Program-made: the position numbers and the translations under genes
Source of the DNA: QNZT01 sp964573205
Lineage (GTDB): Bacteria > Campylobacterota > Campylobacteria > Campylobacterales > QNZT01
Assembly: GCA_964573205.1 (NCBI GenBank)
Contig: CAZNIT010000014.1
Coordinates: forward strand, 1-35,830
Length of the DNA: 35,830 nt
Direction: 5' to 3'
Notes under the pieces: model-generated
Databases searched by the model: none
Told to the model about the DNA's origin: nothing
Seen by the model: the letters and a program-made list of their open reading frames with translations, nothing else
Shown here: piece by piece, positions 15,496 to 24,160 of the stretch
How positions within the stretch are numbered: position 1 is the stretch's first letter
Layout of the letters: each line of letters starts with the position of its first letter

Positions 15496-17013
15496 CTATT
15501 TAACTACAAAAGTTGATTTAAACTCGTCCAAAACTTTATTTAAAAGTGCTTCCGTCTCGTCATCTATCTTTTTATTAGTCGCAATATTTTTAAACAGCTC
15601 CGGATATTTAGCCTCGATAAAAGGATAAAGCTCCGCTTCGAATTTCGTAACATCGGACGCCGGTATATCGTCAAGATAGCCGTTGGCACCGGCAAAGATT
15701 ATAACAACTTGTCTCTCGATAGGTACAGGAGAGTAAGGTCCTTGTTTCAAAACTTCAACCATTCTCTCACCTCTTTCGAGCTGATTTCGACTTGTCTCGT
15801 CAAGATCCGATGCAAATTGAGCAAATGCTTGAAGTTCACGATATTGTGCAAGATCGAGTCTTAAAGTTCCCGAGACTTGCTTGGTCGCTTTGATCTGAGC
15901 CGCACCACCGACACGAGAAACGGAAAGACCGACATTGATCGCCGGTCTGATACCGGAGTTAAAAAGATCGGTTTCCAAGAATATTTGACCGTCGGTAATC
16001 GAGATGACATTTGTCGGGATATATGCCGAAACGTCACCAGCTTGCGTCTCGATTATAGGAAGAGCGGTCATAGAACCGGCACCTAACGCATCACTTAATT
16101 TCGCAGCTCTTTCAAGAAGTCTTGAGTGAAGGTAAAAAACATCACCGGGATACGCTTCACGTCCCGGAGGTCTTCTAAGGATAAGGGACATCTCTCTGTA
16201 TGCGATAGCATGTTTTGTAAGATCATCATAAACGATAAGAGCGTGTCTTCCGCTATCTCTAAAATACTCACCCATCGTTACACCGGCATAAGGTGCCAAA
16301 AACTGAAGTGCCGCCGATTCACTAGCCGCCGCATTTACTATGATGGTATAATCCATTGCTCCGTGCTCTTCAAGTCTTTTAACGACTTGTGCAACGGTTG
16401 ACTGTTTTTGACCGATCGCTACGTAAATACATACGACGTCTTGACCTTTTTGATTGATAATAGCATCTATTGCGACTGTAGTCTTACCCGTTTGTCTATC
16501 CCCGATAATAAGTTCTCTTTGACCTCTACCGATAGGAACAAGTGCATCGATCGCCTTAATACCGGTTTGAAGCGGTTCATGAACCGATTTTCTAGCCATA
16601 ATACCGGGAGCCTTCTCTTCAACGAATCTAAACTCGGTAGCTTCGATATTTCCTTTTCCGTCTATCGGCTCACCGAGTGGATTTACAACTCTTCCGACCA
16701 TTTCATCCCCGACAGGAACTTTTAAAAGTCGTCCAAGTCTTTTAACACTCGCTCCCTCTTTAATCTCACCGCCTTTACCAAGAACGACAATACCCACAAC
16801 CGATTCTTCGAGATTTAGAGCCATACCTCTGTCACCGCTCTCAAACTCTACCATTTCACCGGCCATAACGTTATTCAGACCGTAAACTCTCGCAATACCG
16901 TCGGCAAACTGTATAACTTTTCCCGTCTCCTCGATATCAACGTTTAGTTCGAAATTTTCTATTCTTTCCTGAATGAGACTGCTGATCTCATCAGCTTTTA
17001 CTTTTGCACTCAC
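15496..17013 (-). CDS. atpA: F1 ATP synthase alpha subunit
   Basis: This is the 505-residue non-catalytic nucleotide-binding subunit. GDRQTGKT lies near residue 171, the arginine-finger region reads ISVSRVGG-like (here GLSVSRVGGAAQIKA), and LRRPPGREAYPGDVFYLHSRLLERAAK is nearly invariant in the family. It is placed between atpH (18-base gap) and atpG (8-base gap). Nothing is unusual. Confidence 0.98.
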   Translation of the reverse strand: MSAKVKADEISSLIQERIENFELNVDIEETGKVIQFADGIARVYGLNNVMAGEMVEFESGDRGMALNLEESVVGIVVLGKGGEIKEGASVKRLGRLLKVPVGDEMVGRVVNPLGEPIDGKGNIEATEFRFVEEKAPGIMARKSVHEPLQTGIKAIDALVPIGRGQRELIIGDRQTGKTTVAIDAIINQKGQDVVCIYVAIGQKQSTVAQVVKRLEEHGAMDYTIIVNAAASESAALQFLAPYAGVTMGEYFRDSGRHALIVYDDLTKHAIAYREMSLILRRPPGREAYPGDVFYLHSRLLERAAKLSDALGAGSMTALPIIETQAGDVSAYIPTNVISITDGQIFLETDLFNSGIRPAINVGLSVSRVGGAAQIKATKQVSGTLRLDLAQYRELQAFAQFASDLDETSRNQLERGERMVEVLKQGPYSPVPIERQVVIIFAGANGYLDDIPASDVTKFEAELYPFIEAKYPELFKNIATNKKIDDETEALLNKVLDEFKSTFVVK

Positions 17014-17031
17014 TAACTTCTCCTTTTTAAT

Positions 17032-17559
17032 TTATATTGCGTTTAAAATTGTCTGGGCAATCTGCTGTTTCAATCTTTGTGTGGACAATCCGATCTCAAC
17101 ACCTAAACTCTCGATTTCGACTTTCATTCCCGAGTATCCGCCGACTCTGTTTTTGAGTTTTATCTCCACGCCGAGTTTTTTTGAAAGAGTCTCTTCTATC
17201 TCTTTGATCTGCTGGGCTTTAACCTTTTTGTCACTGACCAAAACGCCTTCGTATCTATTGTTTTTAACAGCTAGCTGATTCGCAAGATCTTTAGCCACTT
17301 CCGGCACGATATCGGCTCTATCGTTTTGTACGAGCAGTTTTACGAAATTTTCTATCTTTTTATCTACGTTTTCAAATAACGAGAGTAAAAAGGAACTCTT
17401 TTGGTCTTTTGACAATTCACTGCTTTGAATAATAGAGAGAAATTTTTTATTTTTATATGCCGGTACTATTTTATCAAGCTCGGTCAAAAGTGTTTCAAGC
17501 TCATTTTCACTCAGAGTTTTCATCAATGCTTTAACATATTTTTTCGCTACGTCACTCAT
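17032..17559 (-). CDS. atpH: F1 ATP synthase delta subunit
   Basis: This 175-residue subunit connects F1 to the b stator. The all-helical N-terminal domain carries VAKKYVKALMKTL, and the C-terminal domain ends in GGYSGMKVEIESLGVEIGLSTQRLKQQI, a weaker version of the usual VGGFVIRVGD tail. Its start abuts the atpF stop directly. Confidence 0.93.
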   Translation of the reverse strand: MSDVAKKYVKALMKTLSENELETLLTELDKIVPAYKNKKFLSIIQSSELSKDQKSSFLLSLFENVDKKIENFVKLLVQNDRADIVPEVAKDLANQLAVKNNRYEGVLVSDKKVKAQQIKEIEETLSKKLGVEIKLKNRVGGYSGMKVEIESLGVEIGLSTQRLKQQIAQTILNAI

Positions 17560-18081
17560 CTAGGCTACCTTTTTTTTAAGGATATTTAAAAAGTCGTCGT
17601 TACTGAGCGAAATTTTATTCTCTTTGAACAGTTCGTCTATCACTTCGGAAACGACCTCTTTTGTCATTTTTTTCTCTTCGATCTCCATTCTCTCTTGAAG
17701 CGCTTTTTTTAGATAAGAGATTTCGGACTCGGTATTTTCCTCGACTTTTTTGCTAAGCATCTGCGCTTCTTTTTTCGCTACCTCGATTAAGTCTTTCGCT
17801 TTTTCTTTCGCCTCGGAAGCCTCTTTTAAAGCGTTTTCTTTCTTCTCTTTGGAACTATTGAGCATATCCTGAATAGATGTCAGCTGATTTGCTATCTCAG
17901 CCGTTCTGCCTTTAAAATAAGCTTTAATCTTATCCGCGATAAGATAATACAATATACCGGCAAAGATCAGAAAGTTGATCGTTCTTTCAACTATATCCGT
18001 ACCCTCTTTCGCTTCGGCGCCGGAAGCGAAAGCTATTACCGGCAATAGAAGCAAAAGTAAATATTTTCGTTTCAACTGCAC
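17560..18081 (-). CDS. atpF: F0 ATP synthase subunit b
   Basis: The 173 residues begin with a cleavable-looking leader (MQLKRKYLLLLLLPVIAFASGAEA), then the membrane helix TINFLIFAGILYYLIADKI, then a long Lys/Glu/Ala coiled coil. A signal peptide on subunit b is typical of Campylobacterota. It forms the peripheral stalk with the b' protein encoded four bases upstream. Confidence 0.92.
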   Translation of the reverse strand: MQLKRKYLLLLLLPVIAFASGAEAKEGTDIVERTINFLIFAGILYYLIADKIKAYFKGRTAEIANQLTSIQDMLNSSKEKKENALKEASEAKEKAKDLIEVAKKEAQMLSKKVEENTESEISYLKKALQERMEIEEKKMTKEVVSEVIDELFKENKISLSNDDFLNILKKKVA

Positions 18082-18085
18082 TCCT

Positions 18086-18511
18086 TTATGATATGTTTTT
18101 TAATTTTGACTGGATTAAGTTCTGATAATCCGGTATTTTGGATTCGATCGATTTTTTAAGATTCTCTTTTTCATCAAGAAGAGATTTGGCGAAAGCTTCA
18201 TATTTCTCTTCAAGCTCTTTTTGGAGCGAATCGATTTTAGCCTGAGACTTCTCTTTTGCTTTAATAAGAGCTTCTTCACGAATCTTATGTGCTTGAGCCT
18301 TAGCCTCTAAAATCGTCTGTGAAGCTTCGCTTAGAGCTTTATCGACATCCGAACCCATCTCTTTGGCCAACGAGAGATCTTTTTTTATCGTTTCTTCTCT
18401 CTTGTCCATAAATGCTAAAAGTGGCACATAGAGCATCTTGTTCAAAATATAAATGAGTGAGAGAAACAAAACCGCAACGAAGAGTAGTAAACCGATGTTT
18501 ATGTCTAACAT
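18086..18511 (-). CDS. atpF': F0 ATP synthase subunit b'
   Basis: The product has 141 residues with one N-terminal membrane helix (INIGLLLFVAVLFLSLIYILNKMLYVPL) and a coiled coil of the form RKEETIKKDLSLAKEMGSD, typical of the second b-type stator subunit. Here MDKREETIKKDL fits the b' family well. It heads the atp block; the a and c subunit genes are not adjacent, which is the usual state in this phylum. Confidence 0.92.
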   Translation of the reverse strand: MLDINIGLLLFVAVLFLSLIYILNKMLYVPLLAFMDKREETIKKDLSLAKEMGSDVDKALSEASQTILEAKAQAHKIREEALIKAKEKSQAKIDSLQKELEEKYEAFAKSLLDEKENLKKSIESKIPDYQNLIQSKLKNIS

Positions 18512-18563
18512 AAGTAGCCTTTTGTAAGTTTTTTCAATGTATCGCTTTTGAAAAATTCGTAAG

Positions 18564-18569
18564 ATTTTA
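18564..18569 (-). promoter_or_regulatory. Possible -10 element before the atp genes
   Basis: In the 81-base gap between parB and the b' gene the minus strand reads GGTAAAATC. TAAAAT is one mismatch from the -10 consensus and lies about 52 bases before the b' start. There is no clear -35. The gap is the only place in the atp-tol run where an internal promoter looks likely. Confidence 0.3.
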
Positions 18570-18592
18570 CCATAATAATTATAAATAAAAAT

Positions 18593-19453
18593 TTAATCTA
18601 CTGATAAAACGGATAAGAAAGCCTTAACCTGAGCATTATCACTAAACGATATAACTATTTTATTTTTACTTTTAGCGGCTTTAAAGCCGAGTTCATCCAA
18701 TTTTTTTATAGCATCCTTAAGCGATTTAAAAGTTTCATCTTTTTTTACGGATATGATCTTTTCTCTATTTTGAGATCCGCTTTTAAGATTTTTAATCAAC
18801 TCTTCACACTCTCTTACACTCAGTTTCTGTCCAACGATCGTATCGGCTATCAATTTTTCCGAATCGCTATCAAGGCCTACGAGCATCTTCGCATGCCCTT
18901 GTGTAATTTTACCTTCGTTCAGTAGTGATTGCGTATATGGCGTAAGATTCAAGAGTCTAAGAGTATTTGTAATTTGAGAGCGACTTTTATGAATGATTTC
19001 ACTAAGAGCCTCTTGGGTAATTTGATATTCGTCGATCAACTCTTTATAAGATTGTGCCAATTCAAGCGGCGAGAGATTCTCTCTTTGTATGTTTTCAATT
19101 AAAGCCAACTCTCTTAAATTTTCATTCTCATAATCTGCGACAACGGCTTTTATAGTATCAAAACCGGCAAGTTTGGCGGCACGAAATCGTCTCTCTCCGG
19201 CAATTATCATATAAGAGTCGTCTTTTCGAATAACGACTATGGGTTGAAGCTGACCATGTTTTTTCAAAGATCCGGAAAGCTCATCAAGCGCCTCTTCATC
19301 AAAATGTTTACGAGGCTGATAGATGTTGGGGGTGATCTCTTCAAGAGGTATCTCTTTTATAACCGTTTCGTCACTTTGAATATCTTGCCTATAAGCGTCT
19401 TCCACATCGTCCAATATCGCACTTAAACCTCTGCCCAATCTATTCTTTGACAT
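18593..19453 (-). CDS. parB: Chromosome-partitioning protein ParB
   Basis: This 286-residue protein binds parS centromere sites and, as a CTPase clamp, spreads on DNA. The N-terminal ParB domain contains ITPNIYQPRKHFDEEAL, the nucleotide motif GERRFRAAKLAG and LALIENIQRENLSPLELA. A helix-turn-helix (TQEALSEIIHKSRSQITNTL) follows, and then a C-terminal dimerisation domain. It lies 22 bases after parA. I saw no parS-like 16-mer in the window. Confidence 0.95.
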   Translation of the reverse strand: MSKNRLGRGLSAILDDVEDAYRQDIQSDETVIKEIPLEEITPNIYQPRKHFDEEALDELSGSLKKHGQLQPIVVIRKDDSYMIIAGERRFRAAKLAGFDTIKAVVADYENENLRELALIENIQRENLSPLELAQSYKELIDEYQITQEALSEIIHKSRSQITNTLRLLNLTPYTQSLLNEGKITQGHAKMLVGLDSDSEKLIADTIVGQKLSVRECEELIKNLKSGSQNREKIISVKKDETFKSLKDAIKKLDELGFKAAKSKNKIVISFSDNAQVKAFLSVLSVD

Positions 19454-19475
19454 CTTAACTTCCTTAATATCCTTG

Positions 19476-20267
19476 TTAACCCGCAGCCAGGATCGATTGC
19501 GCCAGATCTTGATATGCCATCGAGCCGCTAGATTTTACATCGTAAAGAAGTATGGGTTTTCCGAAACTAGGGGATTCGGCCAATTTCACGTTTCTCGGTA
19601 TTACGATATACTCCTCCTCATGCGCTTCACTCGTAAAGAGTTTACTGCTAAAGTGCTGCTCAAGATCATAGAGGACATTTTTGGAGAGATTATTTTGCGA
19701 GCTGTACATCGTAGGTAAAAAACCTTTGATTTTAAGTTTCGGATTTATAGTCTTTTTGATCAATTTTATAGTATTTAGAAGTTGCGCCACGCCTTCAAGG
19801 GCATAAAATTCGCACTGAATCGGTATGATAACGGATGTAGCGGCGCTAAGAGCGTTTATGGTGATAGGACCCAATGCCGGAGGAGAATCGATAATGATAT
19901 AATCGTATCGGTGTTTTATCTCGTCGAGTCTGTTCTTCAATACCAGCTCTTTATGCTTAATACCGCTGTCGTAAAAATCCTTTTCCAAACCCACCAAGCC
20001 GATATTTGCCGGTACGAGATCGAGCATATCGATGGAAGTTTTTAAAATGGTCTGCGATATCTTTTTTCGACCGATTAGTACATGATATATATTGAACTCG
20101 TAATCACTTCTTGCAAATCCAAGCCCTGTTGTCGCATTTGCCTGAGGATCAATATCGATAAGAAGCACTCTCTTTTCGGCAACAGCAAGTGAAGCGGCAA
20201 GATTCACCGCCGTTGTCGTTTTGCCAACGCCGCCCTTTTGATTTGCTATTGCTATTATCTCACTCAT
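19476..20267 (-). CDS. parA: Chromosome-partitioning ATPase ParA
   Basis: This 263-residue ParA/Soj ATPase has the deviant Walker A motif QKGGVGKTTTAVNLAA near residue 10, the A' region LLIDIDPQANATTG, and Walker B YIIIDSPPALGPIT. It acts on the nucleoid with ParB to segregate replicated origins. The start codon overlaps the end of birA by 4 bases, so it is coupled to the upstream metabolic genes. Confidence 0.96.
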   Translation of the reverse strand: MSEIIAIANQKGGVGKTTTAVNLAASLAVAEKRVLLIDIDPQANATTGLGFARSDYEFNIYHVLIGRKKISQTILKTSIDMLDLVPANIGLVGLEKDFYDSGIKHKELVLKNRLDEIKHRYDYIIIDSPPALGPITINALSAATSVIIPIQCEFYALEGVAQLLNTIKLIKKTINPKLKIKGFLPTMYSSQNNLSKNVLYDLEQHFSSKLFTSEAHEEEYIVIPRNVKLAESPSFGKPILLYDVKSSGSMAYQDLAQSILAAG

Positions 20268-20908
20268 CTTAAACTATATATCCTTTTATCGTTTAGTATG
20301 ATCGATCCATCTTTTTGCAATGAAGCACCCTCCAAAGAGAGCTTTTTTCGCACAGATTTATCGTAATAACTATACTTTGTAGATTGGAAAAATTCTACCT
20401 TATATTTTCTAAATATATCCTTCCAAAAAATATCTTCTTTTAATTTTAAAAAATAGCTTTTAAGTAAAATATCTTTATCTGTTTTTATATCAAGTACGGC
20501 ATAGTTTTGGGGTGCACTTTTAAGATTAAGACCTATTGAGCATATTATAATATTATCTTTCAAAACCGATGTAATCGTACCACCTGCTTTTTTATCACCA
20601 ATATAAAAATCGTTCGGCCATTTAAGCCAAACTTTTGAACCAAAGTTATTTAACAACTCTTTTAAGATATATGAAAAATATATAGAGATAGATTGAAGTG
20701 GAAGTTCAGGATCAAGCCCATCTTTTCTAACACAAAATGATAAGAAAAGATTTCCTTCATACGAATGCCATCTGTTTCCGCGGCTTCCGATACCGCTTGA
20801 TTGTCTCTTGGCGGATACGGCAAAGGGCGGTGATATCTTTCCCTTTTTGATTTGATCCGTTAAGTATAAATGGGTGGATTCTATCTCGTCAAGATAAAGT
20901 ATCTCCAA
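20264..20908 (-). CDS. birA: Biotin-[acetyl-CoA-carboxylase] ligase
   Basis: The 214 residues form a catalytic-only BirA that activates biotin with ATP and transfers it to the carboxylase carrier protein. The adenylate-binding loop reads GIGSRGNRWHSYEGNLFLSF, with Gly/Arg residues matching GRGRRGR. WPNDFYIGDKKAGG and SIGLNL follow. There is no N-terminal helix-turn-helix, so it should not act as a repressor. It overlaps fmt by 20 bases and parA by 4. Confidence 0.92.
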   Translation of the reverse strand: MEILYLDEIESTHLYLTDQIKKGKISPPFAVSAKRQSSGIGSRGNRWHSYEGNLFLSFCVRKDGLDPELPLQSISIYFSYILKELLNNFGSKVWLKWPNDFYIGDKKAGGTITSVLKDNIIICSIGLNLKSAPQNYAVLDIKTDKDILLKSYFLKLKEDIFWKDIFRKYKVEFFQSTKYSYYDKSVRKKLSLEGASLQKDGSIILNDKRIYSLR

Positions 20909-21800
20909 CTTTTAACCTTTTCCCGCGAATATAGTCCAAAACATTCATCTCTTTTTTGGAAGAGGGCTGAACTTTGAAAATCTCGATAGCTCCTTTTTCA
21001 CAGCCGACAATTATACTTTGATCTTTAATTTGTAATATTTCACCGCTTTTATAATTTTCGTCGGTGCCGTTTAAAAGTATCTCTTTTAGCTTGAGTCCGC
21101 TTTTTAGATAAATTCCGGGCCAGTATATAAAAGCTTTGTATTTGGCAAAAATCTTTCGTGCATCGTCAAAACAAATTTCACCGTCGGCTTTAGTAATCTT
21201 TTTTGCATAACTGCTCTCGAAATCTCTCTGTTTTAACGCATAGATCTGATCATATTTCAAAAGTGTTTTTATACACAAATCGGCTCCTAAAACCGCAAGT
21301 TTTTCAAAAAGCTCCACAGAATTATAATCTTTTATATCAAGTACGCTAAAAGAGAGCATATCGCCCGTATCCAGACCCTCGTCCATTTTCATAGCCGTAA
21401 CGCCGCTAAATCTTTGCATATCCAAAATAGCGCTTTGTATCGGTGAAGCGCCTCTATATTTCGGAAGAAGGGATGCATGAAGATTTATACAAACGGTGAT
21501 ATCGAGAACATTTTTCGGCAAAATCTGTCCGTAAGCCGCCACAACGATAAAATCGGGCTCTTTGGATTTTATATACTCTATACTATCTTTTGATTTAAGT
21601 GTTTTTGGTTGAAAAATATCTATATCTATATCATGATCGATGCAATATTTCTTCGTATCCGAGGGCGTAAGAATCCGCTTTCTTCCTACCGGTTTGTCAG
21701 GTTGCGTTATCAAAGAGACCACATCGAATCGACTATCGTTTAAAAGCGCTTTTAGTATAGTCGTCGCATAAGAGGGCGTTCCCATAAAAACTATCTTCAT
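20889..21800 (-). CDS. fmt: Methionyl-tRNA formyltransferase
   Basis: This 303-residue enzyme formylates initiator Met-tRNA. The N-terminal Rossmann domain starts MKIVFMGTPSYATTIL. The catalytic centre contains the Asn and His of INLHASLLPKYRGASPIQ, followed by MKMDEGLDTGDM with its Asp. A C-terminal OB-like domain follows. It overlaps proB by 4 bases and birA by 20. Confidence 0.97.
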   Translation of the reverse strand: MKIVFMGTPSYATTILKALLNDSRFDVVSLITQPDKPVGRKRILTPSDTKKYCIDHDIDIDIFQPKTLKSKDSIEYIKSKEPDFIVVAAYGQILPKNVLDITVCINLHASLLPKYRGASPIQSAILDMQRFSGVTAMKMDEGLDTGDMLSFSVLDIKDYNSVELFEKLAVLGADLCIKTLLKYDQIYALKQRDFESSYAKKITKADGEICFDDARKIFAKYKAFIYWPGIYLKSGLKLKEILLNGTDENYKSGEILQIKDQSIIVGCEKGAIEIFKVQPSSKKEMNVLDYIRGKRLKVGDTLS

Positions 21801-22564
21801 CTATCCTCCCCGACAAAATGAGTTCCGCCCGTTTGAGTCGAGTTCAATAAAAAATTTCTGGCATCTATCAGATTAAATCCGCTTGTCATGAACATCTCTT
21901 TGCCTCTTTTTAGTAAAAAATCGGCGGCTTTAAGTTTCGTAGCTATTCCTCCGGTGGCAAACGAATGATTCGGATTGCACTCTATTTTCATATCCTCCTC
22001 TTTGACAAAAGATACTTTGGAATAAATTTTCGCATCGTCGTTCAATCTTGGATCACTATCGTAATATCCGTCGATATCGGATAAAATCACAAGCATATCG
22101 GCATCGAAATAGTAAGCGACATGAGCTGAGAGTTGATCGTTGTCGCCAAATACCAACTCTTCGGTCGCGGTAGTGTCGTTTTCATTGATGATGGGAACGA
22201 CCTTGTGCTTTAAGAGCGTATTTATCGCACACTTTGCGTGACGGGTTCTTCTTCTTGAGTCAAAATCATCGGCGGTCAAAAGAACCTGAGCGCTCAATAT
22301 TTCGTAAAGATTGAACTTTTTTTGATAAACGCTCATAAGATACGGTTGACCCACGGATGCGATGGCTTGTCGATTTGCCAATACGGATTTATCGATTTTA
22401 AGTTTTGAATACCCCGCCGCCACGGCACCCGAGGAGACTAATATCACTTCATATATCTTATGAAGATCCGCCAAAAATTCTACAAGATTGTCGATGCGAT
22501 CTTTTGCAAGCCTATTTTGTTCGCTTAGTACATGAGAGCCGACTTTTACAACGATTCTTTTCAT
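21797..22564 (-). CDS. proB: Glutamate 5-kinase, short form without PUA domain
   Basis: This 255-residue amino-acid kinase catalyses the first step of proline synthesis, ATP-dependent phosphorylation of glutamate. Motifs are VVKVGSHVL, VSSGAVAAG, PIINENDTTATEE, FGDNDQLSAHVA and the ATP-site segment GGIATKLKAA. The protein ends after the kinase domain and lacks the C-terminal PUA domain of the roughly 367-residue E. coli enzyme. Short forms occur in other bacteria. proA is not next to it. It overlaps obg and fmt by 4 bases each. Confidence 0.95.
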   Translation of the reverse strand: MKRIVVKVGSHVLSEQNRLAKDRIDNLVEFLADLHKIYEVILVSSGAVAAGYSKLKIDKSVLANRQAIASVGQPYLMSVYQKKFNLYEILSAQVLLTADDFDSRRRTRHAKCAINTLLKHKVVPIINENDTTATEELVFGDNDQLSAHVAYYFDADMLVILSDIDGYYDSDPRLNDDAKIYSKVSFVKEEDMKIECNPNHSFATGGIATKLKAADFLLKRGKEMFMTSGFNLIDARNFLLNSTQTGGTHFVGEDR

Positions 22565-23661
22565 TTCGACTCTTTTTGCACCGCATCTAAAAGTGCATAT
22601 TTAAGAGGATCTATATTTATCCTGGAAACAGAAGAGATCGGGGCTACAAAAAAAGGGGTCTCTTTTTGCACTTTTACACCGAACTCGCAATCTTGAACAT
22701 AAAACGGCAACTCTTCATCGAAGTGATATCTATTTTCTTTGTCACCGTTTGGTAAATCGAGATATTTTAAAAAATTCTCCGTTTTCTCAATCACTTCCTC
22801 TTTGCTTAAAGCATCCGCTCTTGTAAGCGCTACGGCATAGTTTCGTTCATCAAGCTCCAATGAAAAGTTTCGCAACTCTTTTTTCAAGACATCATACTGC
22901 TCTTCAAGAGAACGATAATTCGCCGAATCTATCATAAAAAGCAAAAATTTCGTTCTCTCGATATGGCGAAGAAAATCGAGCCCGAGCCCTTTACCGTCAC
23001 TCGCACCCTCTATGATTCCGGGAATATCCGCCATTACGAAAGAGCTAAAACCGTCTATGGATACGACTCCTAATTTCGGCGTCAAGGTTGTAAACTCATA
23101 GTTTGCTATCTGCGGCGTTGCGTTTGAGAGTGTGGAGATAAGAGTCGATTTGCCTACATTCGGGAAACCGACCAATCCCACATCGGCAATGAGTTTAAGC
23201 TCAAGCCGTATGCGTCTATCCTCTCCCGGAAGTCCCGGTTGCGCATATGTAGGTCTTTGGTTGGTAGAGCTTCTAAAGTGCCAATTTCCAAGACCGCCTT
23301 TTCCGCCTTCAAGAAACTTCACCTTCGTTCCGTCCTCAACAAGATCTAAAAGAATTTCACCGCTAGCGGCATCTATGACCTGAGTTCCCGGAGGCACGAC
23401 AACGGTTAGAGACTCACCTTTTTTACCGTACTTTTTACGCCCCTCTCCCGGTTTTCCGTTTTTTGCTTTTAAATGATTTTTACCTCGAAACGAAGAGAGT
23501 GTATGGCTATTCTTGTCCACAAGAAAAAAGACATCTCCCCCTCTTCCGCCGTCACCGCCGTCGGGTCCGCCTTTTAAAACGAACTTTTCCTGCCTGAAAG
23601 ATACGCAACCGGCACCGCCTTTTCCCGAACTGAGCGTCAGTTCCACATTGTCTATAAACAC
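22561..23661 (-). CDS. obg: Obg family GTPase
   Basis: The product has 366 residues. The glycine-rich Obg fold covers residues 1-158 (FIDNVELTLSSGKGGAGCVSFRQEKFV, GGPDGGDGGRGGD). A GTPase domain follows with G1 GFPNVGKST, G2 Thr in NYEFTTLTP, G3 DIPG and G4 TRAD. Obg acts in late 50S ribosome assembly and growth control. The start is GTG at 23661 with AAGG before it. It is the first gene of the long minus-strand run, and in many bacteria it follows rplU-rpmA, which are not here. Confidence 0.96.
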   Translation of the reverse strand: MFIDNVELTLSSGKGGAGCVSFRQEKFVLKGGPDGGDGGRGGDVFFLVDKNSHTLSSFRGKNHLKAKNGKPGEGRKKYGKKGESLTVVVPPGTQVIDAASGEILLDLVEDGTKVKFLEGGKGGLGNWHFRSSTNQRPTYAQPGLPGEDRRIRLELKLIADVGLVGFPNVGKSTLISTLSNATPQIANYEFTTLTPKLGVVSIDGFSSFVMADIPGIIEGASDGKGLGLDFLRHIERTKFLLFMIDSANYRSLEEQYDVLKKELRNFSLELDERNYAVALTRADALSKEEVIEKTENFLKYLDLPNGDKENRYHFDEELPFYVQDCEFGVKVQKETPFFVAPISSVSRINIDPLKYALLDAVQKESK

Positions 23662-23684
23662 ATTTTACCTTAAGTTTTTTCGCG

Positions 23685-23690
23685 ATTATA
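23685..23690 (-). promoter_or_regulatory. -10 element of the obg promoter
   Basis: The minus strand has a perfect TATAAT within ATTTGTGTTATAAT, 23 bases before the GTG of obg. The same 14 bases occur at the slyD promoter (8135-8148). No good -35 hexamer is seen at 16-18 bases. It probably drives the obg-proB-fmt-birA-par transcript. Confidence 0.55.
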
Positions 23691-23716
23691 ACACAAATAG
23701 ATGAGAAATGTATGAG

Positions 23717-24160
23717 TTACGGTTTTTGTATGGTTCGACGGTGAATTCTAATCGGCTCTGTTATGCCCGTTTGATCTTTTCGTACTGAAACAATAACATC
23801 AATAATAGCAGTAAGATTTGAATCGGATGTAGATATATTATCGTCTAAAAGGTTATTGTTACAATTTGGTATTCCTCTACCCATATATATGATAGAGACA
23901 TTCATTTCATGAGTGGGAGATGTCGCATTTGGATATGTCATATTTATATTTTGGATACAGTTTTGAGTGTTATCATGACCTGAAATAGCCAAAAGCGCAT
24001 ACTCGGTCGCACTTCTTGCAAGCATCGCCGCTTGCTCTTTCAAGTACATGTCGGTTGTGGACTTTACGGTTGACGAAGAGAGAGAGATCATCATCGTCAT
24101 TAAAAGCGAGACCGCCATCATGATAATTATCGCCGTGATAAGACTAAATCCCTTACGCAT
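23717..24160 (-). CDS. Minor prepilin-like protein (PilX/GspK style)
   Basis: The 147 residues start with MRKG, then FSLITAIIIMMAVSLLMTMM, a type III (class IV pilin) leader with cleavage after Gly4 and a hydrophobic N-terminal helix. Position +5 is Thr instead of the usual Glu, as in tip-type minor pilins GspK and PilX. The rest is a small polar domain with Cys pairs at CIQNINM and NCNNN. The ATG at 24160 shares one base with the upstream stop (TGATG), so translation is coupled. It is the last of three minor prepilin genes. Confidence 0.75.
   Translation of the reverse strand: MRKGFSLITAIIIMMAVSLLMTMMISLSSSTVKSTTDMYLKEQAAMLARSATEYALLAISGHDNTQNCIQNINMTYPNATSPTHEMNVSIIYMGRGIPNCNNNLLDDNISTSDSNLTAIIDVIVSVRKDQTGITEPIRIHRRTIQKP

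Noticed and set aside
18593..20267. parS site near parAB
   Set aside because: No sequence close to the GTTTCACGTGAAAC core was found in the parAB region or its flanks.
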